Shown one piece after another: positions 25,737 through 34,606 of a stretch of 64,000 nucleotides of DNA (position 1 is the first letter of the stretch; every line of letters begins with the position of its first letter). This DNA comes from Actinoallomurus spadix (lineage in GTDB: Bacteria > Actinomycetota > Actinomycetes > Streptosporangiales > Streptosporangiaceae): contig NZ_JAMXMX010000010.1 of the NCBI RefSeq assembly GCF_024055725.1, positions 124,001-188,000 of the forward strand, read 5' to 3'. Position numbers and translations under genes: made by a program. The notes below the pieces were generated by a model that was not told the DNA's origin, made no database searches, and was given only the letters and a program-made list of their open reading frames with translations.

Positions 25737-26920
25737 GTCGCGGGCACCACCACTCGGTCGCCCGGGGCGAGGTTCCCCGACACCTGCACCAGACCGTCGG
25801 CGTTGTCGAACAGCCCCAGCGTGACCGGTACGACGCCGCGCGCGCCCCGCGCGTCGACCTTCTCCACCGAGTAGCCGCCGCCGGCCTGACCGATCAGCGC
25901 CGTGACCGGCACGATCAGCGCGTCCTTGACGCCGCCGGTCGTGATCTGCACGCGGACGGGTGCCTGGTCGAGCCGGCCCGCGTCCTTCGGATGCGTGAGC
26001 GTGACGTACACCGGGATCGTCGCGCCGGACGAGCCGGACGAGTCCTTCTGGTCGGAGGACGAGGTCGCGACCGCGCCGATGCGGCCGACCTTCCCGGAGG
26101 TGGTGCGGTTGTCCGGCAGGGTGATCTCCACCTTGTCCCCGACCTTGACCTGGGCTTGCTGTGACGCGTCCAGGTTCACGGTCACCTGGCGGTCGGTCGA
26201 GGTCGCCTGCGCGACCTGTTCCCCCGGCCGCGCGTTCGTGCCGAGCCGGGCCGCCGCCTTCGTGATCCGGAGCGGGCCGGGCAGGAAGACGGCGGACCCC
26301 AGCTTCAGCGACCCGGTCTCCTCCGCGCCGATCTCGTCCTGCAGTTTCTCGAGCGCCGTGGCGGTCGCCGAACCGAAGTACTTCGAATCCGGGTCGAGGT
26401 CCGAGTCATCGGCGTAACCGAGTTTCACCAGGTTGCGGTTGAGCTCGCGAACGTCCTTGCCGCTGTCGCCCTCGGACAGGTCGCGGTAGGCGGGCCACGT
26501 GCCGCACAGCAGCGGCACCGGCGTGCCTGCGACCCAGTAGAGGACCTTCCCGCATTCGACCTCGTCGCCCGCCCGCGGCACCCAGGTGTAGACACCGTTC
26601 GCGTGGTTGACGACCGAGTACGGCGTCCCGTCGGCACGGGCGACGTACGAGAGGGTTCCGCTCTGGTCGACCTGTGACGACAGCGGGCCCTTCCGCACGG
26701 ACGCGAGGGACTCACCGCCGGTCGTCGGTCCAGGCGCCTTCTTCCGGTCGCCGAACGGACCGGCGGTGAAGATCACGATGCCCGCCGCGACCGCCAGGAC
26801 GACGATGGCGCCGCCGACGCGCGCGAACCGGCGCCGCCGCCGGCGCGGTGCCGTGCGGCCGGACGTGTCGGAGCCGGGGACCTCCGCCTCACCGACGGCG
26901 TCACGGATCTCCGCACTCAC
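25733..26920 (-). CDS. Membrane fusion protein (MacA/HlyD-like) with peptidoglycan-binding domain
   Basis: 395-residue single-pass protein. One membrane helix (VGGAIVVLAVAAGIVIFTAG, about residues 36-55) is followed by a PG_binding_1-type domain (SEGDSGKDVRELNRNLVKLGY, ATATALEKLQDEIG, about 160-205), then a barrel-sandwich/beta-barrel portion (DKVEITLPDNRTTSGKVGRIG) and a C-terminal HlyD-like region (LIVPVTALIGQAGGGYSVEKV). This is the Gram-positive MacA-like partner of the ATPase and permease. The start is GTG 26920, overlapping the lipoprotein stop (GTGA). The peptidoglycan-binding insert probably anchors the export channel in the wall. Confidence 0.85.
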   Translation of the reverse strand: MSAEIRDAVGEAEVPGSDTSGRTAPRRRRRRFARVGGAIVVLAVAAGIVIFTAGPFGDRKKAPGPTTGGESLASVRKGPLSSQVDQSGTLSYVARADGTPYSVVNHANGVYTWVPRAGDEVECGKVLYWVAGTPVPLLCGTWPAYRDLSEGDSGKDVRELNRNLVKLGYADDSDLDPDSKYFGSATATALEKLQDEIGAEETGSLKLGSAVFLPGPLRITKAAARLGTNARPGEQVAQATSTDRQVTVNLDASQQAQVKVGDKVEITLPDNRTTSGKVGRIGAVATSSSDQKDSSGSSGATIPVYVTLTHPKDAGRLDQAPVRVQITTGGVKDALIVPVTALIGQAGGGYSVEKVDARGARGVVPVTLGLFDNADGLVQVSGNLAPGDRVVVPAT

Positions 26921-27480
26921 TGGAGGCCGCCGGGCATCAGCTTCTGGCAGGTCTTCTGTGCCGCCTTGAACTGCGGCGAGTCGGGATCGACCCCGCCGCC
27001 CTTCTTGAGGATCATCTTCCCGCCCTCCGGGTCGGGGAAGTCCGGCACGCCGTTCTTGCGCATGCACTCGGCGAACTTCAGCATCGCGGTGTTGTCCTGG
27101 GCGCCCATCCCGGTGCCGTTCGGCGCGTATGCCTTGCACTTCTGGTCGGCGGCCTTGAACTGCGGCGAGTCGGGATTCAGGTCACTGCCCGGCCCCGCCT
27201 TGATCTGGATCTTGCCGTCCTGCGGGTCGGGGAAGTCGGGCACGCCGTTCTTACGCATGCACTCGGAGTACTTGACCGCCTTCCCCGAGTCCGCGCCCTT
27301 CGCGGCGCCTCCACCACGGCCGGCCGCCGCGGAGCTCGAAGCACCGGCGGAACCCCCGGAACCGCCCCCGCAGGCCGTGAGGGCCAACCCGGCCATCAGG
27401 AGTACCGCGGCGAGCGAGCGGCCGCGCCGGATCCGGCGCGGCGTGATCGGGGTGATGCGCATACCGGCTGCGTCGTTCAT
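26917..27480 (-). CDS. Lipoprotein with two tandem Cys-containing repeats, first gene of MacAB-like operon
   Basis: 187-residue predicted lipoprotein: basic N-terminus, hydrophobic stretch and lipobox LTAC. The mature part is built of two repeats of about 55 residues, each with ECMRKNGVPDFPDP near its start, DSPQFKAA near its end and a second Cys (CKAYAPNG / CQKLMPGG), giving one Cys pair per repeat. The function is not known; such proteins recur with MacAB-like exporters and may deliver or sense the substrate outside the membrane. The ATG at 27480 fits the signal peptide. The operon is divergent from the two-component genes, which probably control it. Confidence 0.75.
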   Translation of the reverse strand: MNDAAGMRITPITPRRIRRGRSLAAVLLMAGLALTACGGGSGGSAGASSSAAAGRGGGAAKGADSGKAVKYSECMRKNGVPDFPDPQDGKIQIKAGPGSDLNPDSPQFKAADQKCKAYAPNGTGMGAQDNTAMLKFAECMRKNGVPDFPDPEGGKMILKKGGGVDPDSPQFKAAQKTCQKLMPGGLQ

Positions 27481-27668
27481 GTCCCGGCCTCTCTTCAGGT
27501 CGACGCCACCGGACCGTCGTGGCCCGGCGGCCGTTCGTCGTGAGGCCAGTTGTACGGATCGGCCGGTCACATCCCGGTGCGAGCCGCTGTGACCGACCTG
27601 TGACCGGTCGTCGGGCATCCTGACCGCATGGACCAGACCACCCTGCCCGGGCCGCGGGGCGTACGCGG

Positions 27669-28322
27669 ATGAGAGTGCTGGTCGTGGAGGACCAGGTCGA
27701 ACTCGCGGACTCGGTGGCGCGCGTGCTGCGCCGTGAGGGGATGGCGGTCGACGTGTCCTACGACGGACGGGACGCCCTCGACCGCACCTCGCTGACCGAC
27801 TACGACGTCGTCGTGCTCGACCGGGACCTCCCCGAGGTCCACGGTGACGAGGTCTGCGCCGCCCTGATCGAGAAGGGACCGCGCACTCGGATCCTGATGC
27901 TGACCGCGTCGGGCACGATCGCGGACCGGGTGGAGGGGCTCAGCCTCGGCGCCGACGACTACCTGCCCAAACCGTTCGCGTACGCGGAACTGATCGCGCG
28001 GGTCCGCGCGCTCGCCCGGCGCGCGCAGCCGGCCCTGCCGCCGGTGCTGGCGCGCGGTGACGTACGGCTCGACCCCGCGCAGCGGACCGCCTTCCGCGCC
28101 GGCGCACGCCTGGCCCTCAGCCCCAAGGAGTTCGCGGTGCTGGAGTACCTGCTCGGCGCGCAGGGCCGGGTCGTGCCCGCCGAGGAACTGCTCGAACGGG
28201 TCTGGGACGAGGCGACCGACCCGTTCACCACGACGGTCAAGGCGACGATCAACCGCCTGCGGTCGAAGCTCGGAGCCCCACCCGTGATCGAGACCGTCCC
28301 CCGGGGCGGCTACCGGATCTGA
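27669..28322 (+). CDS. OmpR/PhoB-family response regulator
   Basis: 217-residue regulator. The receiver domain (1-118) has the acidic pair ED at 7-8, phosphoacceptor D51 in VVVLDRDLP, T in LMLTASG and K in YLPKPF. The C-terminal winged-helix domain (ALSPKEFAVLEYLLGAQGRVV, TVKATINRLRSKLG, IETVPRGGYRI) binds DNA. It is followed 8 nt later by the histidine kinase and is divergent from the MacAB-like operon, its likely target. Confidence 0.94.
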   Translation: MRVLVVEDQVELADSVARVLRREGMAVDVSYDGRDALDRTSLTDYDVVVLDRDLPEVHGDEVCAALIEKGPRTRILMLTASGTIADRVEGLSLGADDYLPKPFAYAELIARVRALARRAQPALPPVLARGDVRLDPAQRTAFRAGARLALSPKEFAVLEYLLGAQGRVVPAEELLERVWDEATDPFTTTVKATINRLRSKLGAPPVIETVPRGGYRI

Positions 28323-28330
28323 AGGCCCCC

Positions 28331-29527
28331 ATGCTCACGCTGCTTCGTCCCCGGGTCCCGGCCGGTCTGCGGCCGCGCACCGTACGCCTCCGGTTCACCG
28401 CCCTGTACGGCGCGCTGTTCGCCGTCTCCGGCGCCATCCTGCTCGCGATCACCTACCTGCTCGTCCGTCACGCCACGGGACCGCGGCGAGTCATCTACCG
28501 GACCGGTCAGATCGGACCGGCCACCTCGGGCGGCGGGATCTTCCCGAAGCAGCCCGTTCCGCCCGACCTGCAGCGCCTCACCACGCAGCTGGACGCCGAG
28601 GTGGCCCGGCAGCACGCGGCCCAGATGCACGCCCTGCTCGTCCAGTCCGGCATCGCGCTGACGATCATGATGCTGGTGTCGGTCGTGCTGGGCTGGCTGG
28701 TCGCCGGGCGGGTGCTGCGCCCACTGCGGACGATGACCTTCACGATCCGGCGGATCTCCGCGCGCAACGTGCACGAACGGCTGGCCGTCCAAGGCCCCCG
28801 CGACGAACTCAAGGACCTGGCCGACACCGTCGACGGCCTCCTCGGCCGGCTGGAGACGGCGCTGGGCGCGCACAAGCGCTTCGTCGCCAACGCCGCGCAC
28901 GAGCTTCGCACCCCGCTCACCCTGGGGCACGCGCTGCTGGAGGAGACGCTCACCGACCGCGAAGCCGACGTCCCGGCGTTCCGGGCGACGTCGGAACGCG
29001 TGCTGGCCATCGGCGAGCAGCAGGAACGCCTGCTGGAGGCGCTCCTCACCCTGGCGACGAGCGAACGGGGGCTGGACCGCCGCGAGCGTTTCGACCTGTG
29101 CGAGCTCACCGGTCAGGCGCTGCTCGCCCCCCGGCCCCAGGTCGATCGGCTCGGGCTCCGGATCGAGGCGCGGACGCTTCCCGCGCCGGCCGCCGGCGAC
29201 CCGGCACTCGCCGAACGCCTCGTCGCGAACCTCCTCGACAACGCGGTCCGCCACAACGTCCCCGGCGGCCGGGTCGAGGTCGGTACGGCGACCGAGACGG
29301 GGCGGGCGGTCCTGCGGGTGCGCAACACCGGCCCGGTCATCCCGCCGGACCGGGTGGCGGAGCTGTTCGAGCCGTTCCAGCGCCTCGGGGGGCGTACGGC
29401 CCGCGATGACGGCGGCCACGGCCTGGGCCTGTCGATCGTCCGCGCCATCGCCACCGCCCACGACGCCACCGTCACGGCGCACGCCCGCCCGGAAGGCGGT
29501 CTGGACGTCGAGGTCCGCTTCCCCTGA
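28331..29527 (+). CDS. HAMP-domain sensor histidine kinase
   Basis: 398-residue kinase. Two membrane helices (LYGALFAVSGAILLAITYLLV and GIALTIMMLVSVVLGWLVAG) enclose a short extracellular loop of about 60 residues; HAMP follows (LRPLRTMTFTIRRISARN). The phosphorylated His is H190 in VANAAHELRTPL. ATPase boxes are ANLLDNAVRHN (N), VRNTGPVIPPD (G1/D) and GGHGLGLSIVRAIA (G2). The small sensor loop suggests detection at or in the membrane, as in cell-envelope stress and antibiotic sensors. Confidence 0.94.
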   Translation: MLTLLRPRVPAGLRPRTVRLRFTALYGALFAVSGAILLAITYLLVRHATGPRRVIYRTGQIGPATSGGGIFPKQPVPPDLQRLTTQLDAEVARQHAAQMHALLVQSGIALTIMMLVSVVLGWLVAGRVLRPLRTMTFTIRRISARNVHERLAVQGPRDELKDLADTVDGLLGRLETALGAHKRFVANAAHELRTPLTLGHALLEETLTDREADVPAFRATSERVLAIGEQQERLLEALLTLATSERGLDRRERFDLCELTGQALLAPRPQVDRLGLRIEARTLPAPAAGDPALAERLVANLLDNAVRHNVPGGRVEVGTATETGRAVLRVRNTGPVIPPDRVAELFEPFQRLGGRTARDDGGHGLGLSIVRAIATAHDATVTAHARPEGGLDVEVRFP

Positions 29528-29603
29528 CCACCCGGCCGCCGTACTCCTCAAAGCACGAGACGACGGTCGCGCCCCCTCTCCCTCCGCCCCGTGGGCGCAC
29601 GTT

Positions 29604-31037
29604 TCACGTCGGCAGCCTTCCCTCGAGGTCGCGCAGGAGGTTCTTCACCTCGGGTGACCGGCGGGCGTGTGGGGCGAGTTCACGGCCGAGTCGCTGCAGC
29701 AGGTCCGTGCTACGGGCCGAGGTCACGCCGGGCAGCCGGTTGACGGCACGACGCGCGGCGGCCACGGCCTGGTCGAGGTCTCCGGCGTGGACATGGGCCA
29801 GCCCCAGCCATGCTCCGTGCCGGAGCGCGGACCGCTGCGGCTCTCCGGACGGATCGGTCCGCGCCCGGCCGCTGAGCAGATCCTGAGCCTCCGCCAGGAG
29901 ACGGCGCCGGCGCGTCGGCATCTGACCGGCCAGAACGACCATGCCCCGCCCAGCGATCGCGTCGAGTTCGGTCCGGGTGACGTAACCCGCCCAATCAGGA
30001 ACGGCTTCTCCCCGGTCCTTCGCGTCGTCGATCAACTCCAGCGTTTGCTCCCGCAAACGCTGGAAGGTCGCCGAGTCACCTGCCACCGCGCTGGCGAGGC
30101 CACTGCGCGCGGCGATGAGCGCTCGCACCGTCGAAGGCCCCTGCGAGGCCGCTTCCTGCGCGGCCGTGGCGAGTTGCAACGCGTCACCCGTCCTGCCCGT
30201 CTCCGTCGCCTGGTTGCTCATCAGGCCGAGGATGCTCGCAGCCAGAGCGCGGTCATCGGCGGCGTGCGCCGCACGGAGACCGACGAGGTACCAGCGCTGC
30301 GCCTCGCCGTCCCGGGCGGAGTCGAACGCCATGAAACCGGAGGTCTGCGCGAGCTGGGCAAGAGCCGAGGTAAGCCGCCGACCGGTGCGCGCGTCGTACC
30401 GGGACCGCCGGAGTAACCGTGACACGCAGGCGAACTGGTCGGCCACGAAGGCGGCACCTGCCGCGCCGTGCCGCTCGTCCAGCCGGCGGCATCGCGCGAC
30501 GATCTCCTCGACGAGTTCGAGCATCGGCGCGGTGACGGGGTCTCCCTCTCGCACGGCCGAGGCAAGAGCCGGAACGGGAGCCTCGGCCCACTGCCACGCA
30601 TGGCGCGTCAGCGTCATACCGGAGACCGCCATGAACGTCCGCCGGGTCAGCATCGGATGCGACCACTCCTCCAGGAGACGCAGCAAACCGCCCGCGTCCC
30701 AGGGTAGATCGAGGCGGTGGTCGGCGGGCAAGAGCAGCGAAGAACGCGGTGCTCCGCGGGGCCACACCTGGTCGAACGTCAGGTCGCGTCCAGTGGCGTC
30801 GGCGAGGAGCCACACCACGACCTCGGGAACCGGCGCATGGGGGACCTCGCCACGGTTCAGCCAACGATAGGGGGTCTTATGGTGGATTTGGCGGTTCTCC
30901 CGGCGCATTGTTGATATGGCCGCATTAATACGGCGCGCGAGACTTTCCGGGCGCCACCCGACTTCTTCGAGGAGATCCTTCAGTTTCTCATTCGGCTTGC
31001 CCGCTTTGCAGTTGTCCTCGTCGGTGATGACCGTCAT
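29604..31037 (-). CDS. NsdA-like regulator (helical repeat protein with N-terminal HTH-like region)
   Basis: 477-residue protein resembling the actinobacterial regulator family that includes NsdA, a negative regulator of sporulation and antibiotic production. The N-terminal 100 residues have an HTH-like helix set (LKDLLEEVGWRPESLARRINAAI, KTPYRWLNRGEVPH, VVWLLADATGRDLTFDQVW). The rest is alpha-helical with TPR-like repeats (ALAASILGLMSNQATETGRTGDALQLATAA, HVHAGDLDQAVAAARRAVN). A TGTCAC-G-GTGACA palindrome lies upstream, and two small coupled genes of unknown function stand divergently beyond it. Direct DNA binding is inferred. Confidence 0.78.
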   Translation of the reverse strand: MTVITDEDNCKAGKPNEKLKDLLEEVGWRPESLARRINAAISTMRRENRQIHHKTPYRWLNRGEVPHAPVPEVVVWLLADATGRDLTFDQVWPRGAPRSSLLLPADHRLDLPWDAGGLLRLLEEWSHPMLTRRTFMAVSGMTLTRHAWQWAEAPVPALASAVREGDPVTAPMLELVEEIVARCRRLDERHGAAGAAFVADQFACVSRLLRRSRYDARTGRRLTSALAQLAQTSGFMAFDSARDGEAQRWYLVGLRAAHAADDRALAASILGLMSNQATETGRTGDALQLATAAQEAASQGPSTVRALIAARSGLASAVAGDSATFQRLREQTLELIDDAKDRGEAVPDWAGYVTRTELDAIAGRGMVVLAGQMPTRRRRLLAEAQDLLSGRARTDPSGEPQRSALRHGAWLGLAHVHAGDLDQAVAAARRAVNRLPGVTSARSTDLLQRLGRELAPHARRSPEVKNLLRDLEGRLPT

Positions 31038-31072
31038 GGGGTGTCCGCCCAGGAAGCGTTGCCGTCAGGGGG

Positions 31073-31085
31073 TGTCACGGTGACA
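31073..31085. promoter_or_regulatory. 13-bp palindrome upstream of NsdA-like gene
   Basis: TGTCAC and GTGACA around a single central G, 35 bp before the start codon of the NsdA-like gene and about 150 bp from the divergent small genes. Candidate autoregulatory operator. Confidence 0.35.
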
Positions 31086-31235
31086 ACCTTAATCGTGACG
31101 CCAGGCAAAAACTAAAGCACACCGAACACACCGATCCGCGCCTGTTCGCACCTGCCTTCCCAGATCCGGGTCCATTTCACGGCGTCCGATGCCCGACCGT
31201 GAAGAGCGCGATCCCGAGCGATCGAAAGGAGCCAG

Positions 31236-31508
31236 GTGGACAGCGAACGAAAGATCCGCGCACTGACCGGTTTGTGCCAGGCACTCGCTGGATCCGGACT
31301 GTATGTGGGGTTGAGCGACGCCCGGCCGGCCCTGTCCGTCCGGGCGTGCCTCACCGGCGGCAGGGTCTGGATCGGCATCGAAGACGACGCGTTCGTCTGG
31401 CGTCGCGTCGACGAGATGCGTCATCCGGTGGGCGATCCGGCCGGGGCGGCCGCCGAAATCGTGGCGTACCTCGACGTGGGCGCCGAACGGCCGGACCAAC
31501 GTCCGTGA
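31236..31508 (+). CDS. Small hypothetical protein (90 residues)
   Basis: Not assigned to a named family. The sequence LTGLCQALAGSGLYVGLSDARPALSVRA and GGRVWIGIEDDAFVWRR suggests a small alpha/beta fold with no signal peptide. GTG start with AAAGGAG upstream. It overlaps the next gene by GTGA and stands divergent from the NsdA-like regulator, an arrangement typical of actinobacterial regulator plus small-partner modules. A role in the same regulatory unit is inferred from position only. Confidence 0.65.
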   Translation: MDSERKIRALTGLCQALAGSGLYVGLSDARPALSVRACLTGGRVWIGIEDDAFVWRRVDEMRHPVGDPAGAAAEIVAYLDVGAERPDQRP

Positions 31509-31732
31509 GCGCCGACGCACTGGGCGTCCTGCGTCGGCGGTTCCCGGGGATGCCGATCTGGTTCGGTTCGTACACCAGGTCGTGGTGGGCCCTCGTACCG
31601 CCGCCTTCCGGGTGGCGGTTGATCGAGGCGCTCGACCCCGAGGAGTTGACCCGCGCGATCATCAATGCGAGGTCGTGGCCTTGGCCGACGGCCGAGTGGC
31701 GGCCGACGGGGCGGCCGCCGCGTCCGCGGTGA
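31505..31732 (+). CDS. Small hypothetical protein (75 residues), coupled to preceding gene
   Basis: Contains LGVLRRRFPGMPIWFGSYTRSWWALVPPPSGWRLIEAL; Trp- and Pro-rich, with no recognised domain. The GTG start overlaps the previous stop (GTGA), so both are translated together. The aromatic-rich centre suggests a compact fold or a protein-binding role rather than an enzyme. Confidence 0.6.
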   Translation: MSADALGVLRRRFPGMPIWFGSYTRSWWALVPPPSGWRLIEALDPEELTRAIINARSWPWPTAEWRPTGRPPRPR

Positions 31733-31810
31733 CGCGGCCGGTGCCTGTGCCTGGTGACCGCCTCGTCGCCGGTGACAGTGCGGGCGCCTCGTACGAGTGA
31801 CGTGGTGTCG

Positions 31811-31850
31811 CCCCGGGGGCCTCGGTCCTCCGCACGCGAGGCCCCCGGGG
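31811..31850. terminator. Strong hairpin terminator (xylanase side)
   Basis: A 14-bp perfect stem (CCCCGGGGGCCTCG with CGAGGCCCCCGGGG) and 12-nt loop between the convergent small-protein gene and GH10 gene. It serves the xylanase transcript and possibly both. Confidence 0.8.
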
Positions 31851-31866
31851 GGACGATCGGTGGCAC

Positions 31867-33258
31867 TCAGCCGCAGGCCGTGCCGTTGAGGGTGAACGAA
31901 CTCGGGGCCGAGTTGGAGCCGCTGTAGGTGAAGTTCGCGCCGACCGAGGTCGACGCGCCGGCGGCCAGGGCGCCGTTCCAGCTCGCGTTGGTGACGGTGA
32001 CGGTGCCGCCGGACTGGGACCAGGTGCCGCTCCAGCCCTGGGACAGCTTCTGGTTGCCGGCGTACGAGAACTTCAGCGTCCAGCCGTTGATGGCCGTACT
32101 GCCGTTGGTGATCGTGACGTTCGCGGTGAAGCCGGTCCCCCAGTCGTTGGCCGAGTACGCGACCTTGCAGCTGCCGGGCGGCGGGGGCGTCGGGGTGCCG
32201 CCGTCGTCCGTACCGCCGAGCGCGGTGCTGATCGCGCCGTAGATCTGCGGCTTCTTGTTGAGGTTCTCGTCCCAGGGCAGGGCCGAGCCCTCACCGCTGA
32301 AGGTGCCGGGGATCCAGGAGTACTTGTCGGTGTAGTCCCAGATCGTGATGCCGACGCAGCGGGTCACGGCGAGGCATGCCTTCACGGCGTCCGTGTAGTA
32401 CTGCGCCTGGGTGCTGACCTTGCTGGTGTCGGCGGGCAACTGCATCCGCACGTCGAGTTCGGTGACGGCGACGTCCACACCGAGGTCGGCGAAGCGCTGC
32501 ATGTTCTGCTGCATGTTGGTCGGGTAGCCGTACTGGATCGCGAGGTGGCCCTCGAAGCCGACGCCGTCGATCGGGACGCCCTGCTGCTTGAGCGACTTGA
32601 CGAGGTTGTACATGCCGTCGCTCTTCGCGCCGAGGCCCTCGATGTTGTAGTCGTTCAGGTAGAGCTTGGCGTCCGGGTCGGCGGCGTGCGCGGTGCGCAG
32701 CGCGTCGGCGATGTAGCCGTTGCCCATCGCGTTGGTGAAGGCGTCGGTGCGGAAGGTGCCGTCCTCGTTGAACGGCTCGTTCACCACGTCCCAGGCGTAG
32801 AGCTGACCTTTGTAGTGGGTCACCTCGGTGGTGATGTGGTTCTCCATCGCGGCCTGCACCTGGTTGCTCGGCAGGCTCGACACCCAGTTCGGGAGCTGCT
32901 GGTGCCAGACCAGGTTGTGGCCGCGCACGATCATGTTGTGGCTCTTGGCGAAGGAGACGATCTGGTCGCCGCCGCTGAAGTTGAACGATCCCCTGGAGGG
33001 CTCGGTGGTGTCCCACTTCATCGAGTTGCCCGGGGTGGTCGCCCCGAACTCACCGCCGCCCAGGATCGCCGTGTAGGCGCTGTTGGACAGTTCGGAGTTG
33101 TCGGTGGCCGAGCCGAAGTACCTGCCCTTGGCCTTGGCGAGCTGGTCGAGCGTTGACGCCGCGGACGCCGGGCGCATCACCGTCGCGGTGAGCGCCAGGA
33201 GCACGCCGAGGGCCAGCGCCAGGACGGCCGCGAGTCTCGGCCGGAGTGGCGAGGACAT
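31867..33258 (-). CDS. GH10 endo-1,4-beta-xylanase with C-terminal CBM2
   Basis: 463-residue secreted xylanase. A signal peptide (to about residue 35) is followed by the GH10 barrel: acid/base Glu in WDVVNEPFNEDG and nucleophile Glu in VAVTELDVRMQ, with GHNLVWHQQLPNWV and WDYTDKYSWIPGTF as family blocks. A short PTPPPP linker joins a CBM2 of about 100 residues (CKVAYSANDWGTGFTANVTI, WTLKFSYAGNQKL, TVTNASWNGALAAG) bounded by two cysteines, which binds cellulose or xylan. GGAGG lies 7 nt before the ATG. Monocistronic, with hairpins on both sides. Cleaves the xylan backbone outside the cell. Confidence 0.97.
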   Translation of the reverse strand: MSSPLRPRLAAVLALALGVLLALTATVMRPASAASTLDQLAKAKGRYFGSATDNSELSNSAYTAILGGGEFGATTPGNSMKWDTTEPSRGSFNFSGGDQIVSFAKSHNMIVRGHNLVWHQQLPNWVSSLPSNQVQAAMENHITTEVTHYKGQLYAWDVVNEPFNEDGTFRTDAFTNAMGNGYIADALRTAHAADPDAKLYLNDYNIEGLGAKSDGMYNLVKSLKQQGVPIDGVGFEGHLAIQYGYPTNMQQNMQRFADLGVDVAVTELDVRMQLPADTSKVSTQAQYYTDAVKACLAVTRCVGITIWDYTDKYSWIPGTFSGEGSALPWDENLNKKPQIYGAISTALGGTDDGGTPTPPPPGSCKVAYSANDWGTGFTANVTITNGSTAINGWTLKFSYAGNQKLSQGWSGTWSQSGGTVTVTNASWNGALAAGASTSVGANFTYSGSNSAPSSFTLNGTACG

Positions 33259-33301
33259 GCTGGTTCCTCCAGGGGGTGTTTCGGGAAATGCGCCGGCGCA
33301 T

Positions 33302-33341
33302 GACACGGCGCGGGGAGAGCAGTGCTTCCCCGCGCCGTGTC
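33302..33341 (-). terminator. Strong hairpin terminator after LPMO gene
   Basis: A 15-bp perfect stem (GACACGGCGCGGGGA with TCCCCGCGCCGTGTC) and 10-nt loop, 6 nt beyond the LPMO stop. It insulates the xylanase gene. Confidence 0.82.
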
Positions 33342-33347
33342 CGCGGG

Positions 33348-34409
33348 TCAGGGGCTGGTGCAGGAGATCATCGACGCGCCCGCGGAGCCGTTCGCGACGA
33401 ATCCGAAGGTGGTCGACGCACCGCCGTTCACCGTTCTGTTCCAGTCGGTGTTCCGGACCGTGACCATGTCCCCGCTGACGGTCAGCGTGCCGTTCCAGAC
33501 GCTGTTGATGGTCTGGCCGCTCGCCGGCATCCAGCTCACGGTCCAGCCGTTGAGAGGAGTGGTTCCGGGGTTGCTGACCGTCATCTCGCCCTGGAAGCCG
33601 CCCGACCAGCTGCTGGTCGTCTTGAACGTCGCGGTGCACGGCGTGCTCGTGCCGCCGCCACCGCCACCGGTGCCACCGCCGCCCCCGGTGCCACCGCCAC
33701 CGCCGTTGCCGACGCCGGTGACCTCACCGTTACCGCCGTCGAAGACGACGTCGGAGCAGCCGTAGAACGTCTCGTTGCTGTCCGAGCGCTTCCAGACGGA
33801 GTAGATGATGTGCCGGCCGGTCTTGTGCGCCGGGAGGTTGCCGGACCAGTAGTAGTAGCCGTCCACGCTGCCCACCGGGCCGGTGTCCGCCGGGTGGTCC
33901 GCGGTCAGGAACGGATCGGTCTCCAGCTCGTCCCAGGTGAGCGGCTTGCTCGGGTCCCAGCCGTCCTTCGTGACGTACAGGTAGAACCAGCCGGGATGCG
34001 CCGCCCACTTGTTGTAGCGGAACTGGTAGTTCGCGCCGCTCGTCAGGTGCGTGACCGGCCAGTCCGTGCCGGGTAGGTCGAAACCGGAGAAGTTCGGGTT
34101 CCCGCCGCTGCACAGCTGCCCGTCGGGGATGAAGCCCCGCGTACGGCCCGCGCCGTCGGACCGGAGCACGGAGAACCAGTTGTAGAGCGAGTTGGTCCCG
34201 CTCTGCGCGACGGCGGCCGCGCACGCCGGGTTCTGGGGTTTGATCTCCCCGGTCGAGGTGAGGCCGTCCTTCCAGCACAGGAACGTACGGCTGCCCGGCT
34301 GCATGGACGCTCCGTGGGCCCACGCCGGTGTGCCCGTGAAGACGCTCATGAGCAGGATCGACACCATGCCGAGGGCTGCGGCGAGCGCGCTTCTCCGTCG
34401 CTTTCTCAC
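33348..34409 (-). CDS. AA10 lytic polysaccharide monooxygenase with CBM2 (cellulose-type)
   Basis: 353-residue secreted copper enzyme. The signal peptide ends PAWA so that His is the first mature residue (HGASMQPGSRTFLCW), forming the copper brace with the His in KWAAHPGWFYLYVT. NPACAAAVAQSG, DWPVTHLTSG and SCSDVVFDGGNGEVTG-like blocks resemble the cellulose-oxidising Streptomyces CelS2 group. A Gly/Thr-rich linker of about 35 residues leads to a C-terminal CBM2 (CTATFKTTSSWSGGFQGEM, GWTVSWMPASGQTINSVWNG). The GTG start at 34409 has AAGGGA upstream; longer in-frame extensions lack sense. Works with the neighbouring xylanase on plant cell walls. Confidence 0.95.
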   Translation of the reverse strand: MRKRRRSALAAALGMVSILLMSVFTGTPAWAHGASMQPGSRTFLCWKDGLTSTGEIKPQNPACAAAVAQSGTNSLYNWFSVLRSDGAGRTRGFIPDGQLCSGGNPNFSGFDLPGTDWPVTHLTSGANYQFRYNKWAAHPGWFYLYVTKDGWDPSKPLTWDELETDPFLTADHPADTGPVGSVDGYYYWSGNLPAHKTGRHIIYSVWKRSDSNETFYGCSDVVFDGGNGEVTGVGNGGGGGTGGGGGTGGGGGGTSTPCTATFKTTSSWSGGFQGEMTVSNPGTTPLNGWTVSWMPASGQTINSVWNGTLTVSGDMVTVRNTDWNRTVNGGASTTFGFVANGSAGASMISCTSP

Positions 34410-34606
34410 GACACCGTTTCCCTTCGATCCGCCCGCGGTCCGGGCGTGCGGACCCGCGAGAGTTCGGCGCGGTGGGAGCGCCTGCCCAGGATGCGCGCGG
34501 GTTCCGGCGGAGGCAACGGTCGTCGTCTCAGGGGGGCCGGGATCGCCCCCGACATGCAGATTCGTCATCTCCTGGGTGAAAGCAGATGAAAGCGCCGCCG
34601 GGTGGC

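Noticed and set aside
33655-33720. Short tandem repeat (GCCACCGCC-type) as a non-coding repeat or recombination site
   Set aside because: It encodes the Gly/Thr linker between the LPMO and CBM2 domains, so the repetition follows from the protein.
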